Origin: Paenibacillus silviterrae
GTDB lineage: Bacteria > Bacillota > Bacilli > Paenibacillales > NBRC-103111
Length of the DNA: 64,000 nt
Direction: 5' to 3'
Assembly (NCBI RefSeq): GCF_030167925.1
Contig: NZ_JASKUT010000002.1
Coordinates: 62,001-126,000, forward strand
Shown here: one piece after another, positions 27,201-34,922 of the stretch
Position numbering within the stretch: the stretch's first letter is position 1
Layout: each line of letters opens with the position of its first letter
Position numbers and translations under genes: made by a program
Notes under the pieces: model-generated
Database searches by the model: none
Seen by the model: only the letters and a program-made list of their open reading frames with translations
What the model was told of the DNA's origin: nothing

Positions 27201-29438
27201 ATGACCCCGGTCAATGGCCGTGACATGCCTGAACCGTATGCAGCCCGCGAAGCAGGCGATCCAGCGTACTGGAACGCAAGCGGTCAGTTTGTCGGACGCA
27301 TTCTTGAGGGCGGACCGATGACGCTATCGTCCTTCCAGCCTGTTTCCGTTAAGGTAGCAGACTGGCATGAAACTCCGAACCAGCCGTTTACTTATAACGA
27401 ACCGGCCGGCACGTCCAAGGTCGTCTTGGTGATGTATGCTAAGGATTCCAACATTCTTTACGCAGACCAGCTATCGTTGACGCCTGAAGTCGTACCGTCC
27501 TACAGCATCTTCATTGACGGAAACCAGCCTTCCGATTTTGCTCCCGGAAAGACGGATTATACTTATACGGTAACTGGTAACTCCATCCCTGTAGTAACGG
27601 CATCTTCGAGCGATAAGAATGAAATCGTAAGCATTTCCCAAGCGGATAGCATTCAAGGTACGGCTGTTGTGCGCTTTATTAAAGGCCAAAATGTAAAGAC
27701 GTATAAGATTGCTTTCAGCACTACTGAGGTCATCAGCTTTGCAAACGGACTTCCGGCCGGATGGCAGGTAGTTAACCCGACGGACCCTCAAAGCCCTGAA
27801 GGTGCTGTAACTTACAGTGCATCGGGCGCATCGGTTGCTACCAAAAAGGCGGGTACGGATTATCCTGGCAGCGATAATATCCTGCAATTCCCAGGCTCGG
27901 CTACTGGAAACTGGACGCTTTCGGCCAAGCTCACCGTGAACAAAGCACTAAGTGATGCAACCTTTGCTGAGAATACGCAAATCGGGCTCGGCATGAGTCG
28001 ACCGTCTACCGGCGAGTTCTTTCGAATCAATGCAAGAAAAAATGGCACTACGATCAAAATCAATAACTCGGATAGGGTTGGCAGCACTCCGCATTCCAAT
28101 ACAACGGGTCAAACGACCTTAAGCGGAACCGATTATTATCTGCGTATTGTGAAGACCGGAAATGATGTGCAGGGGTATTATTCAAGGGATGCGGGCTTAA
28201 GCTACTCGCCTTTGGGCAATACTTCGTCTAACGTGGCAACGACTTTCCCGGCCGAGTTCTTTAATGAGGCAAAAATTCAATTATATGCTGTAAACTTTAG
28301 CGCTACAACGGATCTGCAAGCGACATACTCCAATGTGACATTGGTGAAGACACTAGGAGAAGCCGGAGAGGTTGATGCGGACCAGCAGGCCGTAGAGCAG
28401 GCGGCAGCAGCCATCGGCGGCACGATTACAGTTCCGAATGCAGCGGGAGACGACGCAGCAACCCTGAGAACGAAGGCGCAAAATTTGTTGAATAACGATG
28501 CAAATCTAAGCTCGCTGGGGGTTACTGCAACGATTACCGGCACGGATGGCAACTATGGACTGAGCATTTCCAAGGGAGCTTCAACAGCTACTGTCCTTTC
28601 GGTATCCATCACTGGCCAAGCGGGCACAAACGAATTCTCAGCAACGTTAACGGGGACAGCTAGCATTACTTCCGGCCAGTCCTTTAACGTAAATTATGGC
28701 TTGGTTAACGTAACGCAAGGCGTATATGCCCAGGATCTGACCGTAAATTATAATGCCTCCCAGCTCAATCTCGAAGATGTTCAATCCTTGAAAGCAGGAT
28801 TTGCCGTCATTGACAAGCAAGTAGTGGCACCCGGTTTAGTGCGCATTCTGGCATATTCTCAAGGCGTACAAAACGTGGTGTATGGCAGCGGGGACCTTCT
28901 TCAGCTTCAGTTTAAGGCGCTTCCTACGTCCAGTACGGTCACCAGCTCCGTGTACTTGACGAATGTAAAGGTTTCTGACGGCAACGGGACCGTTTTGAAT
29001 GTGAGTGCCGGCTCCGCCTACAACGTGGTCATAAGCGCTATCACAGTCGATAAAGCAGCATTGAACAGTGCTATTCAAGCCGTAAATGCGATTCTCGCCG
29101 ATGCTAGGGAGGGTACGCTGTGGGGGCAGTATGCCGCAGGCTCCAAGGCAGTCCTGCAAGCGGCGGTAAATGCCGCACAAGCGACGGCCTCGGATAACTC
29201 AGCGACCCAATCACAAGTAGACCTCGCGGTTTCACAGTTGAATATTGCACTGCAAGCCTTCAATAACTCGATCCAAACTCAAGCTACCATCGGTGACTTG
29301 GGAGTCCTGGCCAACTATTACAACAAAACCTCGGCTTCACCGGATTGGAATCTCATTAAGCGTTACGACAGCAATCACAACGACCGGATCGATATCATCG
29401 ATCTAGCGTACATCGCAAGACTGATTCTGAATTACTAA
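24285..29438 (+). CDS. Secreted GH30-like enzyme with CBMs, cohesin, FIVAR and dockerin
   Basis: A 1717-residue exported enzyme. Signal peptide 1-34. The clan A catalytic region (about 40-640) shows DGVGAAYAY, acid/base Glu in HINPFNEVDLAGG (about 318), a nucleophile candidate Glu in LWQAEFMNQD (about 455) and GFVWWSMWDS, which fits GH30; the subfamily is uncertain. Then: CBM6-like module (656-820), CBM4/9-like module (838-1069), cadherin-like sandwich (1074-1146), concanavalin-like fold (1150-1355), small repeat domain (1358-1448), cohesin (1449-1585), FIVAR helices (1588-1660) and dockerin (1661-1717). In the dockerin only the second loop (YDSNHNDRIDIIDLAYIA) is intact; the first lacks the Asp ladder. 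I prefer ATG 24285 over 24258 because AAGGGAGG precedes it. Promoter module A lies upstream. Confidence 0.88.
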   Translation: MSKKIWRKTLAIKMAGALLLSVVAPVSISSPVQAANPAAPVTANWYSTYQTMDGVGAAYAYTDSVHMLQLASAGYQDKVRHLLDLTFSEKDGTGHDIVRVIIGDNGGLTTTNANANSPGFNPVTGLLADVTNPGFDVQGNPIPKRGSAGQYGYKIEAENRYYDGNTDSIWPNEPEHAPGTLVPVEGFVWDFPSWNQPIANDVGGPTNLLSAKGSDPVVIKNAPRTRKELFDVDQVWTMRQAMQYGVTQFYACTWTVPYWMSNSSNNTPNKIIRGDTATIDGKIVKIYYQAYADYLVNYIRGMWEQWGIPITHINPFNEVDLAGGTAAYVTELINEYIGPTLKKSMQPGGALYDIQNPDGKTIDFIPQLAAVDGTNLSASLSRGGQAFSQTDPDNALDKNPYLDVFTTHLYGTVGIGTDENKLYHTGDFSRAPLDYTKDGSKYPEYLTKYKLWQAEFMNQDTADGSAGAYTQRYGNQNINDSVRWSNLLTNMFTSNPGFNGFVWWSMWDSNGADGSDLIRFVTTNSQQEPGRISTLTGEYRLFKRFYGYGHFSRFMNPGDVRFDVTRVPAEDMNVVAFKNPKNNDFAITITNAKNDDSVQPLEFTLKDFPAGTSSVTVFRTSGSENQKKLAAIPVSNGKFVIDIPSASTVTVVPSQGRFATFNGLDGERDIFSTLEAEGNDNGVAGNTTGNAGRMNEAVTLSNGGYLAYKNVNFADGSANGGVVRRHLLYLTAQTKSAKGGYLNAYVLPVGTPVNGAADIVSKGTRVADVFVPANDKYGKYQDMVDTGDLSAYGHKDFYIVAETNGAGETITVDRFLFGANDSDWSTAANNSAVSIPGNILLNGDFDTTTAASASNWSAGRYNQGTFVQSVTGPTLTADTIQSYSGISRYLKNSSTSRVAGSAKISGRIDAANQYDGMWQDVTGKLTVGEKYNFKGYFLAMKSRPESYDLAAENPGDVEVALVYYDSNGNQLGMTPVNGRDMPEPYAAREAGDPAYWNASGQFVGRILEGGPMTLSSFQPVSVKVADWHETPNQPFTYNEPAGTSKVVLVMYAKDSNILYADQLSLTPEVVPSYSIFIDGNQPSDFAPGKTDYTYTVTGNSIPVVTASSSDKNEIVSISQADSIQGTAVVRFIKGQNVKTYKIAFSTTEVISFANGLPAGWQVVNPTDPQSPEGAVTYSASGASVATKKAGTDYPGSDNILQFPGSATGNWTLSAKLTVNKALSDATFAENTQIGLGMSRPSTGEFFRINARKNGTTIKINNSDRVGSTPHSNTTGQTTLSGTDYYLRIVKTGNDVQGYYSRDAGLSYSPLGNTSSNVATTFPAEFFNEAKIQLYAVNFSATTDLQATYSNVTLVKTLGEAGEVDADQQAVEQAAAAIGGTITVPNAAGDDAATLRTKAQNLLNNDANLSSLGVTATITGTDGNYGLSISKGASTATVLSVSITGQAGTNEFSATLTGTASITSGQSFNVNYGLVNVTQGVYAQDLTVNYNASQLNLEDVQSLKAGFAVIDKQVVAPGLVRILAYSQGVQNVVYGSGDLLQLQFKALPTSSTVTSSVYLTNVKVSDGNGTVLNVSAGSAYNVVISAITVDKAALNSAIQAVNAILADAREGTLWGQYAAGSKAVLQAAVNAAQATASDNSATQSQVDLAVSQLNIALQAFNNSIQTQATIGDLGVLANYYNKTSASPDWNLIKRYDSNHNDRIDIIDLAYIARLILNY

Positions 29439-29452
29439 AGCGTACAACCATA

Positions 29453-29487
29453 ACCGAAAGGAAGGTATCTCTTACCTTCCTTCCGGT
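29453..29487 (+). other. Intercistronic hairpin before anchor gene 2
   Basis: ACCGAAAGGAAGGTA pairs with TACCTTCCTTCCGGT around a five-base loop, with one mismatch. No T-run follows. It sits between a cohesin-dockerin enzyme and an SLH-cohesin gene, as at 5889. Confidence 0.6.
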
Positions 29488-29512
29488 GTTTGGTGGAGAG
29501 GACGATGCAGCT

Positions 29513-31174
29513 ATGCCTAGAAAAAAAGGCTTGATGGGAAAATCGCTTGCTGTCATATGCTTAGCCACTATGAGTCTCGGTTTCCTGCCTTCAGCACATG
29601 CTGACGGCTTACCCCAAGTCATTTTGACGACAAGCACTGACACGACTGCCGTTGGCGGTGAACTCAAGGTAAGGATTAAAGGCTTACAGCTTGAGGATGT
29701 ATACGCCAATGAAATAAACCTGGTTTACGACTCGACGAAGCTCAGGTTCAATAGCGCCGTTAGCGATTTATCCGGCGGCTTTACAGTAAGCCCGGTACTT
29801 AATGGGAATATGCTCCAGCTCGCGCATACAAGTGTAGGGGACAAACCGGGAGTGAGCGGGGACAAGGAACTGTTTACACTGAGCTTTACCGGAATCGCCT
29901 CCGGAACAGCCGATATCGGGCTTGACACCATTACCTTGGTCGATTCCCAATTGAACGCTGTGAATGCGACAGGCGGAGGACATAAAAGCGTTTCCGTTGT
30001 GAATAGCGGCTCCGGCAGCGGGAGTGGCAATCCCGGCGGTTCAGGCGGAACCAATCCCGCCCCGCCCCCGCTCCCGTCTCCTGCTCCAATAAAGATTACG
30101 GATGACGGCAAGGGTAAGAAAACGGTTGAGCTTCCGCCTGCTGCAAGCGAGGTGAAGGTAGCGGTAAGTCAACTTGGCGTGGACTTGGGGAGCCGTCTAG
30201 AATTCAAAAAGGACAAATTTAGCGTGGAAATTCCTCCTGAAGTGTTGACGCAGCTGGTCGGAAGCCTATCCGGCGAAGAACGGAACCGCAGCGCGATCTC
30301 CTTCGCCATGAGCCCGCTGTCCTCCAGCGATGCCAATACGCTGATCGATCGGGTCCAGAAGCTGCATAATGTCGGTCTTAAACCGTCCGGGGACGTATAC
30401 GATTTCAACCTGCAATTGATCACAGGGGAAAATCAGACCGTTTCCTTGACTTCGTTCACAAAGCCGCTCACGTTGCGGATTAAAGTAGATCCTTCATTAA
30501 ATGCCAAGCTGGTCTCTATTTATCATATAGCCGATAACGGAGTGCTCAATTTTATAGGCGGAACCTACGCCAATGGGGAGATTTCGGCCGACATCCATCA
30601 ACCTGGCCGGTACGCAGCCTTGGAATATAGTAAAACGTTCGCAGATGTTCCAGCTCATCACTGGGCCAAAGATGTCATCACGGAGCTTGCTGCCAAACAT
30701 ATTGTCACAGGCACAAGCCATTCGGACTTTGAGCCGGAACGGCAGGTCACCCGCGCTGAATTCACCGCTTTGCTGGTGAGAGCCCTGCAGCTTACTGACA
30801 AAGCAAGCGTTAGCTTCTCGGATGTATCGGTCTCGGACTGGTTCCACCCCGAAATTTCCATTGCGGTGCAAGCGGGAATCATTAATGGAAAGAGCGAGAC
30901 GTCTTTTGCGCCGGAGGCATCGATTACGCGTGAAGAAATGGTCACCATGCTTGTGCGTGCTTATCAAATACTGCACCCTGCAGCGGAACTACCTTCTGCA
31001 GATGCATTTGACGACGAAGATGCTGTATCGCCATGGGCAGCAGCGAATGTTAAAAACGCGAGAGCCCTCCGGCTCATCGAGGGTCGAGAAGCCAACCTAT
31101 TTGTACCTCAAGGGCTCGGTACTAGAGCCGAGGCTTCGCAGCTTATTTATAACATCAGAATTCATAAGTTTTGA
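29513..31174 (+). CDS. SLH-anchored cohesin protein (anchoring scaffoldin candidate 2)
   Basis: A 553-residue exported protein: signal peptide 1-30 (ends SAHA), one cohesin (32-165; VYANEINLVYDSTKLRF), a Gly/Ser/Pro-rich linker (167-195), a beta-rich domain (196-370) related to that in the 5935 protein, and three SLH repeats (374-553; FADVPAHHWA, FSDVSVSDWF and a third from about FDDEDAVSPWA). No dockerin and no catalytic domain. It should hold one cohesin on the S-layer or cell wall. It follows the GH30-like enzyme gene by 74 nt across a hairpin, so the pair is probably co-transcribed. Start: ATG 29513 with GGTGGAGAGG upstream; a GTG at 29486 is in frame but has no ribosome site. Confidence 0.9.
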   Translation: MPRKKGLMGKSLAVICLATMSLGFLPSAHADGLPQVILTTSTDTTAVGGELKVRIKGLQLEDVYANEINLVYDSTKLRFNSAVSDLSGGFTVSPVLNGNMLQLAHTSVGDKPGVSGDKELFTLSFTGIASGTADIGLDTITLVDSQLNAVNATGGGHKSVSVVNSGSGSGSGNPGGSGGTNPAPPPLPSPAPIKITDDGKGKKTVELPPAASEVKVAVSQLGVDLGSRLEFKKDKFSVEIPPEVLTQLVGSLSGEERNRSAISFAMSPLSSSDANTLIDRVQKLHNVGLKPSGDVYDFNLQLITGENQTVSLTSFTKPLTLRIKVDPSLNAKLVSIYHIADNGVLNFIGGTYANGEISADIHQPGRYAALEYSKTFADVPAHHWAKDVITELAAKHIVTGTSHSDFEPERQVTRAEFTALLVRALQLTDKASVSFSDVSVSDWFHPEISIAVQAGIINGKSETSFAPEASITREEMVTMLVRAYQILHPAAELPSADAFDDEDAVSPWAAANVKNARALRLIEGREANLFVPQGLGTRAEASQLIYNIRIHKF

Positions 31175-31200
31175 GCGGAGCTCAAGGATTCTGATGTTTC

Positions 31201-31264
31201 AAGAAAAGCTTCCTTTGGGGCACGAATGCACTTCTCCGAAAGGGCTTCGATAGAAGCTTTTCTT
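31201..31264 (+). terminator. Terminator-like long hairpin after anchor gene 2
   Basis: AAGAAAAGCTTC (31201) is exactly complementary to GAAGCTTTTCTT (31253). A second inverted repeat, AAAGAATGTT (31271) with AACATTCTTT (31309), follows. The unit probably ends here. Confidence 0.55.
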
Positions 31265-31339
31265 AACGTTAAAGAATGTTTAAGTTGGCTAAAGCTTTAA
31301 AGCACTGCAACATTCTTTACCAAGAAAACCTACCACTGA

Positions 31340-31403
31340 AACGCGGTCGCTCATCTTTGAAAGGCCTCGATAGAGGTTTTCTTATAACTTCCGAGAGCTC
31401 TAA
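31340..31403 (-). pseudogene. Decayed 3' end of a binding-protein gene
   Basis: The minus strand gives SYKKTSIEAFQR and a TGA, aligned in frame with the C-terminus GYKKTSLVAPR of the protein at 20775. The downstream bases also align (CGCGG then CGCTCATC in both). The scrap abuts promoter module A. A still more decayed relative (KASIEAL on the minus strand, near 31240) may lie in the hairpin region before it. Confidence 0.6.
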
Positions 31404-31407
31404 GATT

Positions 31408-31476
31408 CGGTCGATTTTATAACAAATCGTGCATCCTTCATATACTAATCTAATTCTTGAATTGTTACTATAATTA
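31408..31476 (+). promoter_or_regulatory. Promoter module A upstream of transporter/GH67 operon
   Basis: TTTTATAA at 31415, AAATCGTGCA at 31424 and TACTATAA at 31466 keep the shared spacing. The last block contains a good -10 hexamer, TATAAT. Confidence 0.8.
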
Positions 31477-31517
31477 CAGGCAAGTAAATAAAAAGAGGAT
31501 ATTCAGGAGGGGTAAAC

Positions 31518-32834
31518 ATGTCTAGTTGGAAACGTTCTCTGACTGTTTTGGCTACAACAACCGCATTGGCGGGATCGCTGGTTGCATGTGCCGGCGGAGG
31601 CAGCAAGGAAACTGCAGGCAGCACCGCGCCTTCTGCCGCACCGTCGGCAGGGGCATCCAAGGAACCGGTTAAGCTGCGCATCATGTGGTGGGGAGCGCAG
31701 AACCGTCACGATGCGACCTTGAAAGCACTTGAATTGTACACCAAGAACAACCCGCACGTAACCTTCGAACCGGAGTACTCCGGTATGGACGGTTATCTTG
31801 ATAAATTGTCCACACAAGCGGCTGCTAATAATGCGCCGGATATTGTACAGCTTGATCCGGGCTGGACTCCCGATTGGGCTGCCCGCAAGCAGCTGGCCGA
31901 ATTGACTCCTGCCGTCGATGTAAGCAAGTTCGATACGAAGCTGATGGCAGGCGGACAATCCGGCGGCAAGCTATATGGTATTCCCCTTGGCTCCGTTGCC
32001 TTCGGTATGATCTACGACAAAGCGGCGATGGATAAGCTTGGGATCAAGAACCCGGCAAACGGTTGGAGCTGGGATGATTTCTTTGCTCTAGCCAAAGAAT
32101 CTAAGGCGAAGCTGCCTAGCGGAACTTATTTCACCAAGGATTACGGCGGCAATTACTTCGTATACTCCGCTTATCAATACGCTAAGGGGAAAGGGGCGGT
32201 AGTATCTCCGGAAGGTAAATTTAACGTAGATCAAGCGACCTTCCTGGAATGGACCAAAAATTTCGAGGAGCTTCGTAAGGAAGGACTAGTTCCTCCGGCC
32301 GACGTGAACGCTTCCGACAAAGAAAACGACCCGAAATTGGACCTGATGGTTTCCGGCAAAATTCTGGTGCGCTATGCCTTCTCCAATGGCTACGGCACGT
32401 ATGACAGCTTGAAGAAAGGCGCCTACGCTCTCGTAACGATGCCTCGTTCTTCCCAAGCGGGCGGCTGGCTTAAGCCTTCCATGTACCTCGCTGTCAGCGC
32501 GGGCTCCAAGAAGCAGGAAGAAGCCAAGAAGTTCGTAAACTGGTTCGTTAATGATACCGAGGCGGCCAAAATATTGGGAACGGTACGCGGGTTGCCGGCG
32601 AATAAGGATATTGCGAGTCTCCTTCAAGCTAGCTTAAGCGATGCTGACAAGATTGGCCTGGAGCTTCTCCGTGCAACGGAGAAAGATGGCCAAACGTGGG
32701 ATTCGACAAGCGGCTGGACCAATTTTGTCGACAAGGATTGGGCTCTAATTGGCGATCAGCTTGTCTTTGGCAAAATCAATCCGCAGCAAGCGTTTGACCA
32801 GTTGAAGTCCGCCTCGAAATCTTACGAAAAGTAA
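31518..32834 (+). CDS. Oligosaccharide-binding lipoprotein of xylan transporter
   Basis: A 438-residue family 1 solute-binding lipoprotein with lipobox LVACA/G-type (LAGSLVACAGGG, Cys about residue 23) and a Ser/Ala-rich tether. The fold signature NNAPDIVQLDPGWTPDW and GWSWDDFFALAKESK is clear. It heads a unit with an unassigned toroid enzyme and GH67 alpha-glucuronidase, with two permease genes further on at 37173 and 38129, so aldotetraouronic acid or similar xylan fragments are the probable ligand (inference; in Paenibacillus and Geobacillus the aldouronate operon has this content). AGGAGGGG precedes the ATG. Paralogue of the protein at 20775. Confidence 0.92.
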   Translation: MSSWKRSLTVLATTTALAGSLVACAGGGSKETAGSTAPSAAPSAGASKEPVKLRIMWWGAQNRHDATLKALELYTKNNPHVTFEPEYSGMDGYLDKLSTQAAANNAPDIVQLDPGWTPDWAARKQLAELTPAVDVSKFDTKLMAGGQSGGKLYGIPLGSVAFGMIYDKAAMDKLGIKNPANGWSWDDFFALAKESKAKLPSGTYFTKDYGGNYFVYSAYQYAKGKGAVVSPEGKFNVDQATFLEWTKNFEELRKEGLVPPADVNASDKENDPKLDLMVSGKILVRYAFSNGYGTYDSLKKGAYALVTMPRSSQAGGWLKPSMYLAVSAGSKKQEEAKKFVNWFVNDTEAAKILGTVRGLPANKDIASLLQASLSDADKIGLELLRATEKDGQTWDSTSGWTNFVDKDWALIGDQLVFGKINPQQAFDQLKSASKSYEK

Positions 32835-32847
32835 TTCATGCCAGGTG

Positions 32848-32872
32848 CCCTGGAACAAGTCCTGTTCCGGGG
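32848..32872 (+). other. Hairpin after binding-protein gene
   Basis: CCCTGGAACA pairs with TGTTCCGGGG, then TATCTTTTCATTTT. It may attenuate expression of the downstream enzyme genes relative to the binding protein. Confidence 0.5.
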
Positions 32873-32896
32873 TATCTTTTCATTTTGGAGGATGTT

Positions 32897-34888
32897 ATGG
32901 AACTGATACTATCGGCGAGAAGCAAGACAGGGGAAAGCACGGATTATACCGGATTGGAGAAGCATGGCTTGAGCGCTTCGGTACAATTGACAGGTGGAAC
33001 CGGTGGTCCTAAGGAGCCTTTCCTGGCCACGGTTACAGTACGCAATGATGCCAGCACAGCATGGACGGGGGTGATCCATGTGGAATTGCCGTTTCCGAAA
33101 ACAGCCCCCCGCTATTTCCTGCCGGCCTTCATGTACGGCACAAACCGCGGGGAGGCCCCACTCCAGGTGCCGAAACAATTTCCGCGATTGAGAGACGGAA
33201 ATCCTCCGCGCCCCGCTTCTCCATGGTGGATGGTAAGGAGCGATAGACTATCCCACCCGGCCGCATTTGTTTATGATAATGGAATCATATACGGACTAAG
33301 TGCCAGCCCCTACTTTATCCGTAAGGATGGAAGGAAGCAGCAGTGGAATCCTGACAACGAAGGGGTATTTTATCAGTATGGAGGCTATAGCTGCTCCCTA
33401 TCCAAGGGGACTGTTGGCTATACTCTCGGCTATGAAAACGCCCCATGGTTGTTCATTAAGGCGACACTGGTTAAGGAGCGGGCGCCGCTTGAAGACAATT
33501 GCTTTGAGCTGGCTGCAGGAGAGGCTGTGTCGTTTGCGCTGGAGTTATATGAATACGAAGCTGAATCGGAATTGGGCGTCAACGCCGCCATGCAAGAGAT
33601 CTATTACCGATACCACCAAAGCCCGAGAAAAGCCGGCGATCCAAGAACGGCAGTGGCGGATTTATCTCAGGCCATCTATCGGTATGCGTGGCTCCCGAAG
33701 GAGCTCAGTTATTCCGGATTTGTCATTGAAGACAAAGCCAATGGCGGATATCGCTATAACAAAATTTTTTCCCTCTCCTGGACTAATGGACTATCAGTGG
33801 CGGTTCCGGTCCTGATGGCCGCTCTTCGACTTGAAGAAGAATCGATGCGCCAGCAGGCGCTCATCTGCATCGACAACATGGTTGAGCATTCCTTGAACCC
33901 CCAAACGGGGCTTCCCTTTGAAGCCTACGATAATGATGGTATATGGTCCAACCGCGGATGGTGGTTTGACGGCATGCATACGCCGGGGCACAGTTCTTAT
34001 CTGATCGGGCAGGCGGCATATTATATTCTCAAGGCTTACGATTATGAAAATAGGCTGAAGCAATGCGTTCATGACGATTGGCTCGATTTTGTAACGAATA
34101 TTCTTGTAAGGATGGAGGAAACCAAAAACACGGATGGAGAATATCCGTATATCTTGTCGAATAAGACGGGTGCCGGCCTGGAATATGACGCATTCAGCGG
34201 AGCCTGGTGCATGGCGGCCATGGCATATAGAAGCTGGCTGACCGGCGACAAAACTTATCTTGCAAGCTTGCGCCGAAGTGAGAAGCATTATCATGAGGCT
34301 TATATCCAACGGATGGAATGCTATGGATCTCCTCTGGATGCAGACAAGGCCGTAGACTCCGAGGGGATTCTTGCTTATATAAAGGCCGTCCGGTACCTGC
34401 ATGCTTTGACGGGCGATCAGCTTTATTTGTCCCATATGAGGGATGCGATCAATTACGAATTCAGCTTCAAATTCTGCTATAACTCACCGGTCAAAATTCC
34501 ACCGCTGAGCAAGGTCGGCTGGTCGAGCAGTGGGGGCAGTGTCACCTCTACCGCCAATCCTCACATCCATCCGATGTCCAGCAACATCGTTGATGAGCTG
34601 CTCTATTATGTAGAAAATACAGGCGACCTCTACGTGCGCAGCCGAATGAAGGATACCGTCGACTGGGGATGCCAGACCTACAACAGGTATGATAACGAAT
34701 TCGATTATGGCAAAAAAGGCTGGATGTCCGAAAGATTTTGTCATTCGGAAGGGCTGGTTACGGAGGTCTACAGCGACGGGTCGCCGGCCAGTACGTGGTT
34801 TTGCCTGATGCCGTGGGCAAGCGGATGTATCATCGAAAGCTTGGCCGGCGACCTTTGGGAATACGAGCACCTTCCTTTAGAAGAATAG
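32897..34888 (+). CDS. Unassigned cytoplasmic alpha/alpha toroid enzyme
   Basis: A 663-residue protein without signal peptide. The first 240 residues look like a beta-sandwich (VTVRNDASTAWTGVIHVELP). The remainder (about 250-663) is helix-rich with aromatic and acidic motifs (SLSWTNGLSVAVPVL, GLPFEAYDNDG, WWFDGMHTPGHSSYL, GEYPYILSNK, AFSGAWCMAAMAY) as in six-hairpin glycosidases and lyases. I cannot name a GH or PL family. It lies between the binding protein and GH67 (34 nt before the latter), so it probably acts on imported xylan or uronate oligosaccharides. ATG 32897 was chosen with GGAGG 5 nt upstream; an in-frame TTG at 32885 overlaps that ribosome site. Confidence 0.85.
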   Translation: MELILSARSKTGESTDYTGLEKHGLSASVQLTGGTGGPKEPFLATVTVRNDASTAWTGVIHVELPFPKTAPRYFLPAFMYGTNRGEAPLQVPKQFPRLRDGNPPRPASPWWMVRSDRLSHPAAFVYDNGIIYGLSASPYFIRKDGRKQQWNPDNEGVFYQYGGYSCSLSKGTVGYTLGYENAPWLFIKATLVKERAPLEDNCFELAAGEAVSFALELYEYEAESELGVNAAMQEIYYRYHQSPRKAGDPRTAVADLSQAIYRYAWLPKELSYSGFVIEDKANGGYRYNKIFSLSWTNGLSVAVPVLMAALRLEEESMRQQALICIDNMVEHSLNPQTGLPFEAYDNDGIWSNRGWWFDGMHTPGHSSYLIGQAAYYILKAYDYENRLKQCVHDDWLDFVTNILVRMEETKNTDGEYPYILSNKTGAGLEYDAFSGAWCMAAMAYRSWLTGDKTYLASLRRSEKHYHEAYIQRMECYGSPLDADKAVDSEGILAYIKAVRYLHALTGDQLYLSHMRDAINYEFSFKFCYNSPVKIPPLSKVGWSSSGGSVTSTANPHIHPMSSNIVDELLYYVENTGDLYVRSRMKDTVDWGCQTYNRYDNEFDYGKKGWMSERFCHSEGLVTEVYSDGSPASTWFCLMPWASGCIIESLAGDLWEYEHLPLEE

Positions 34889-34922
34889 GACTCGAACGAT
34901 TTCGCTAGGAGGAAATTTCAAC

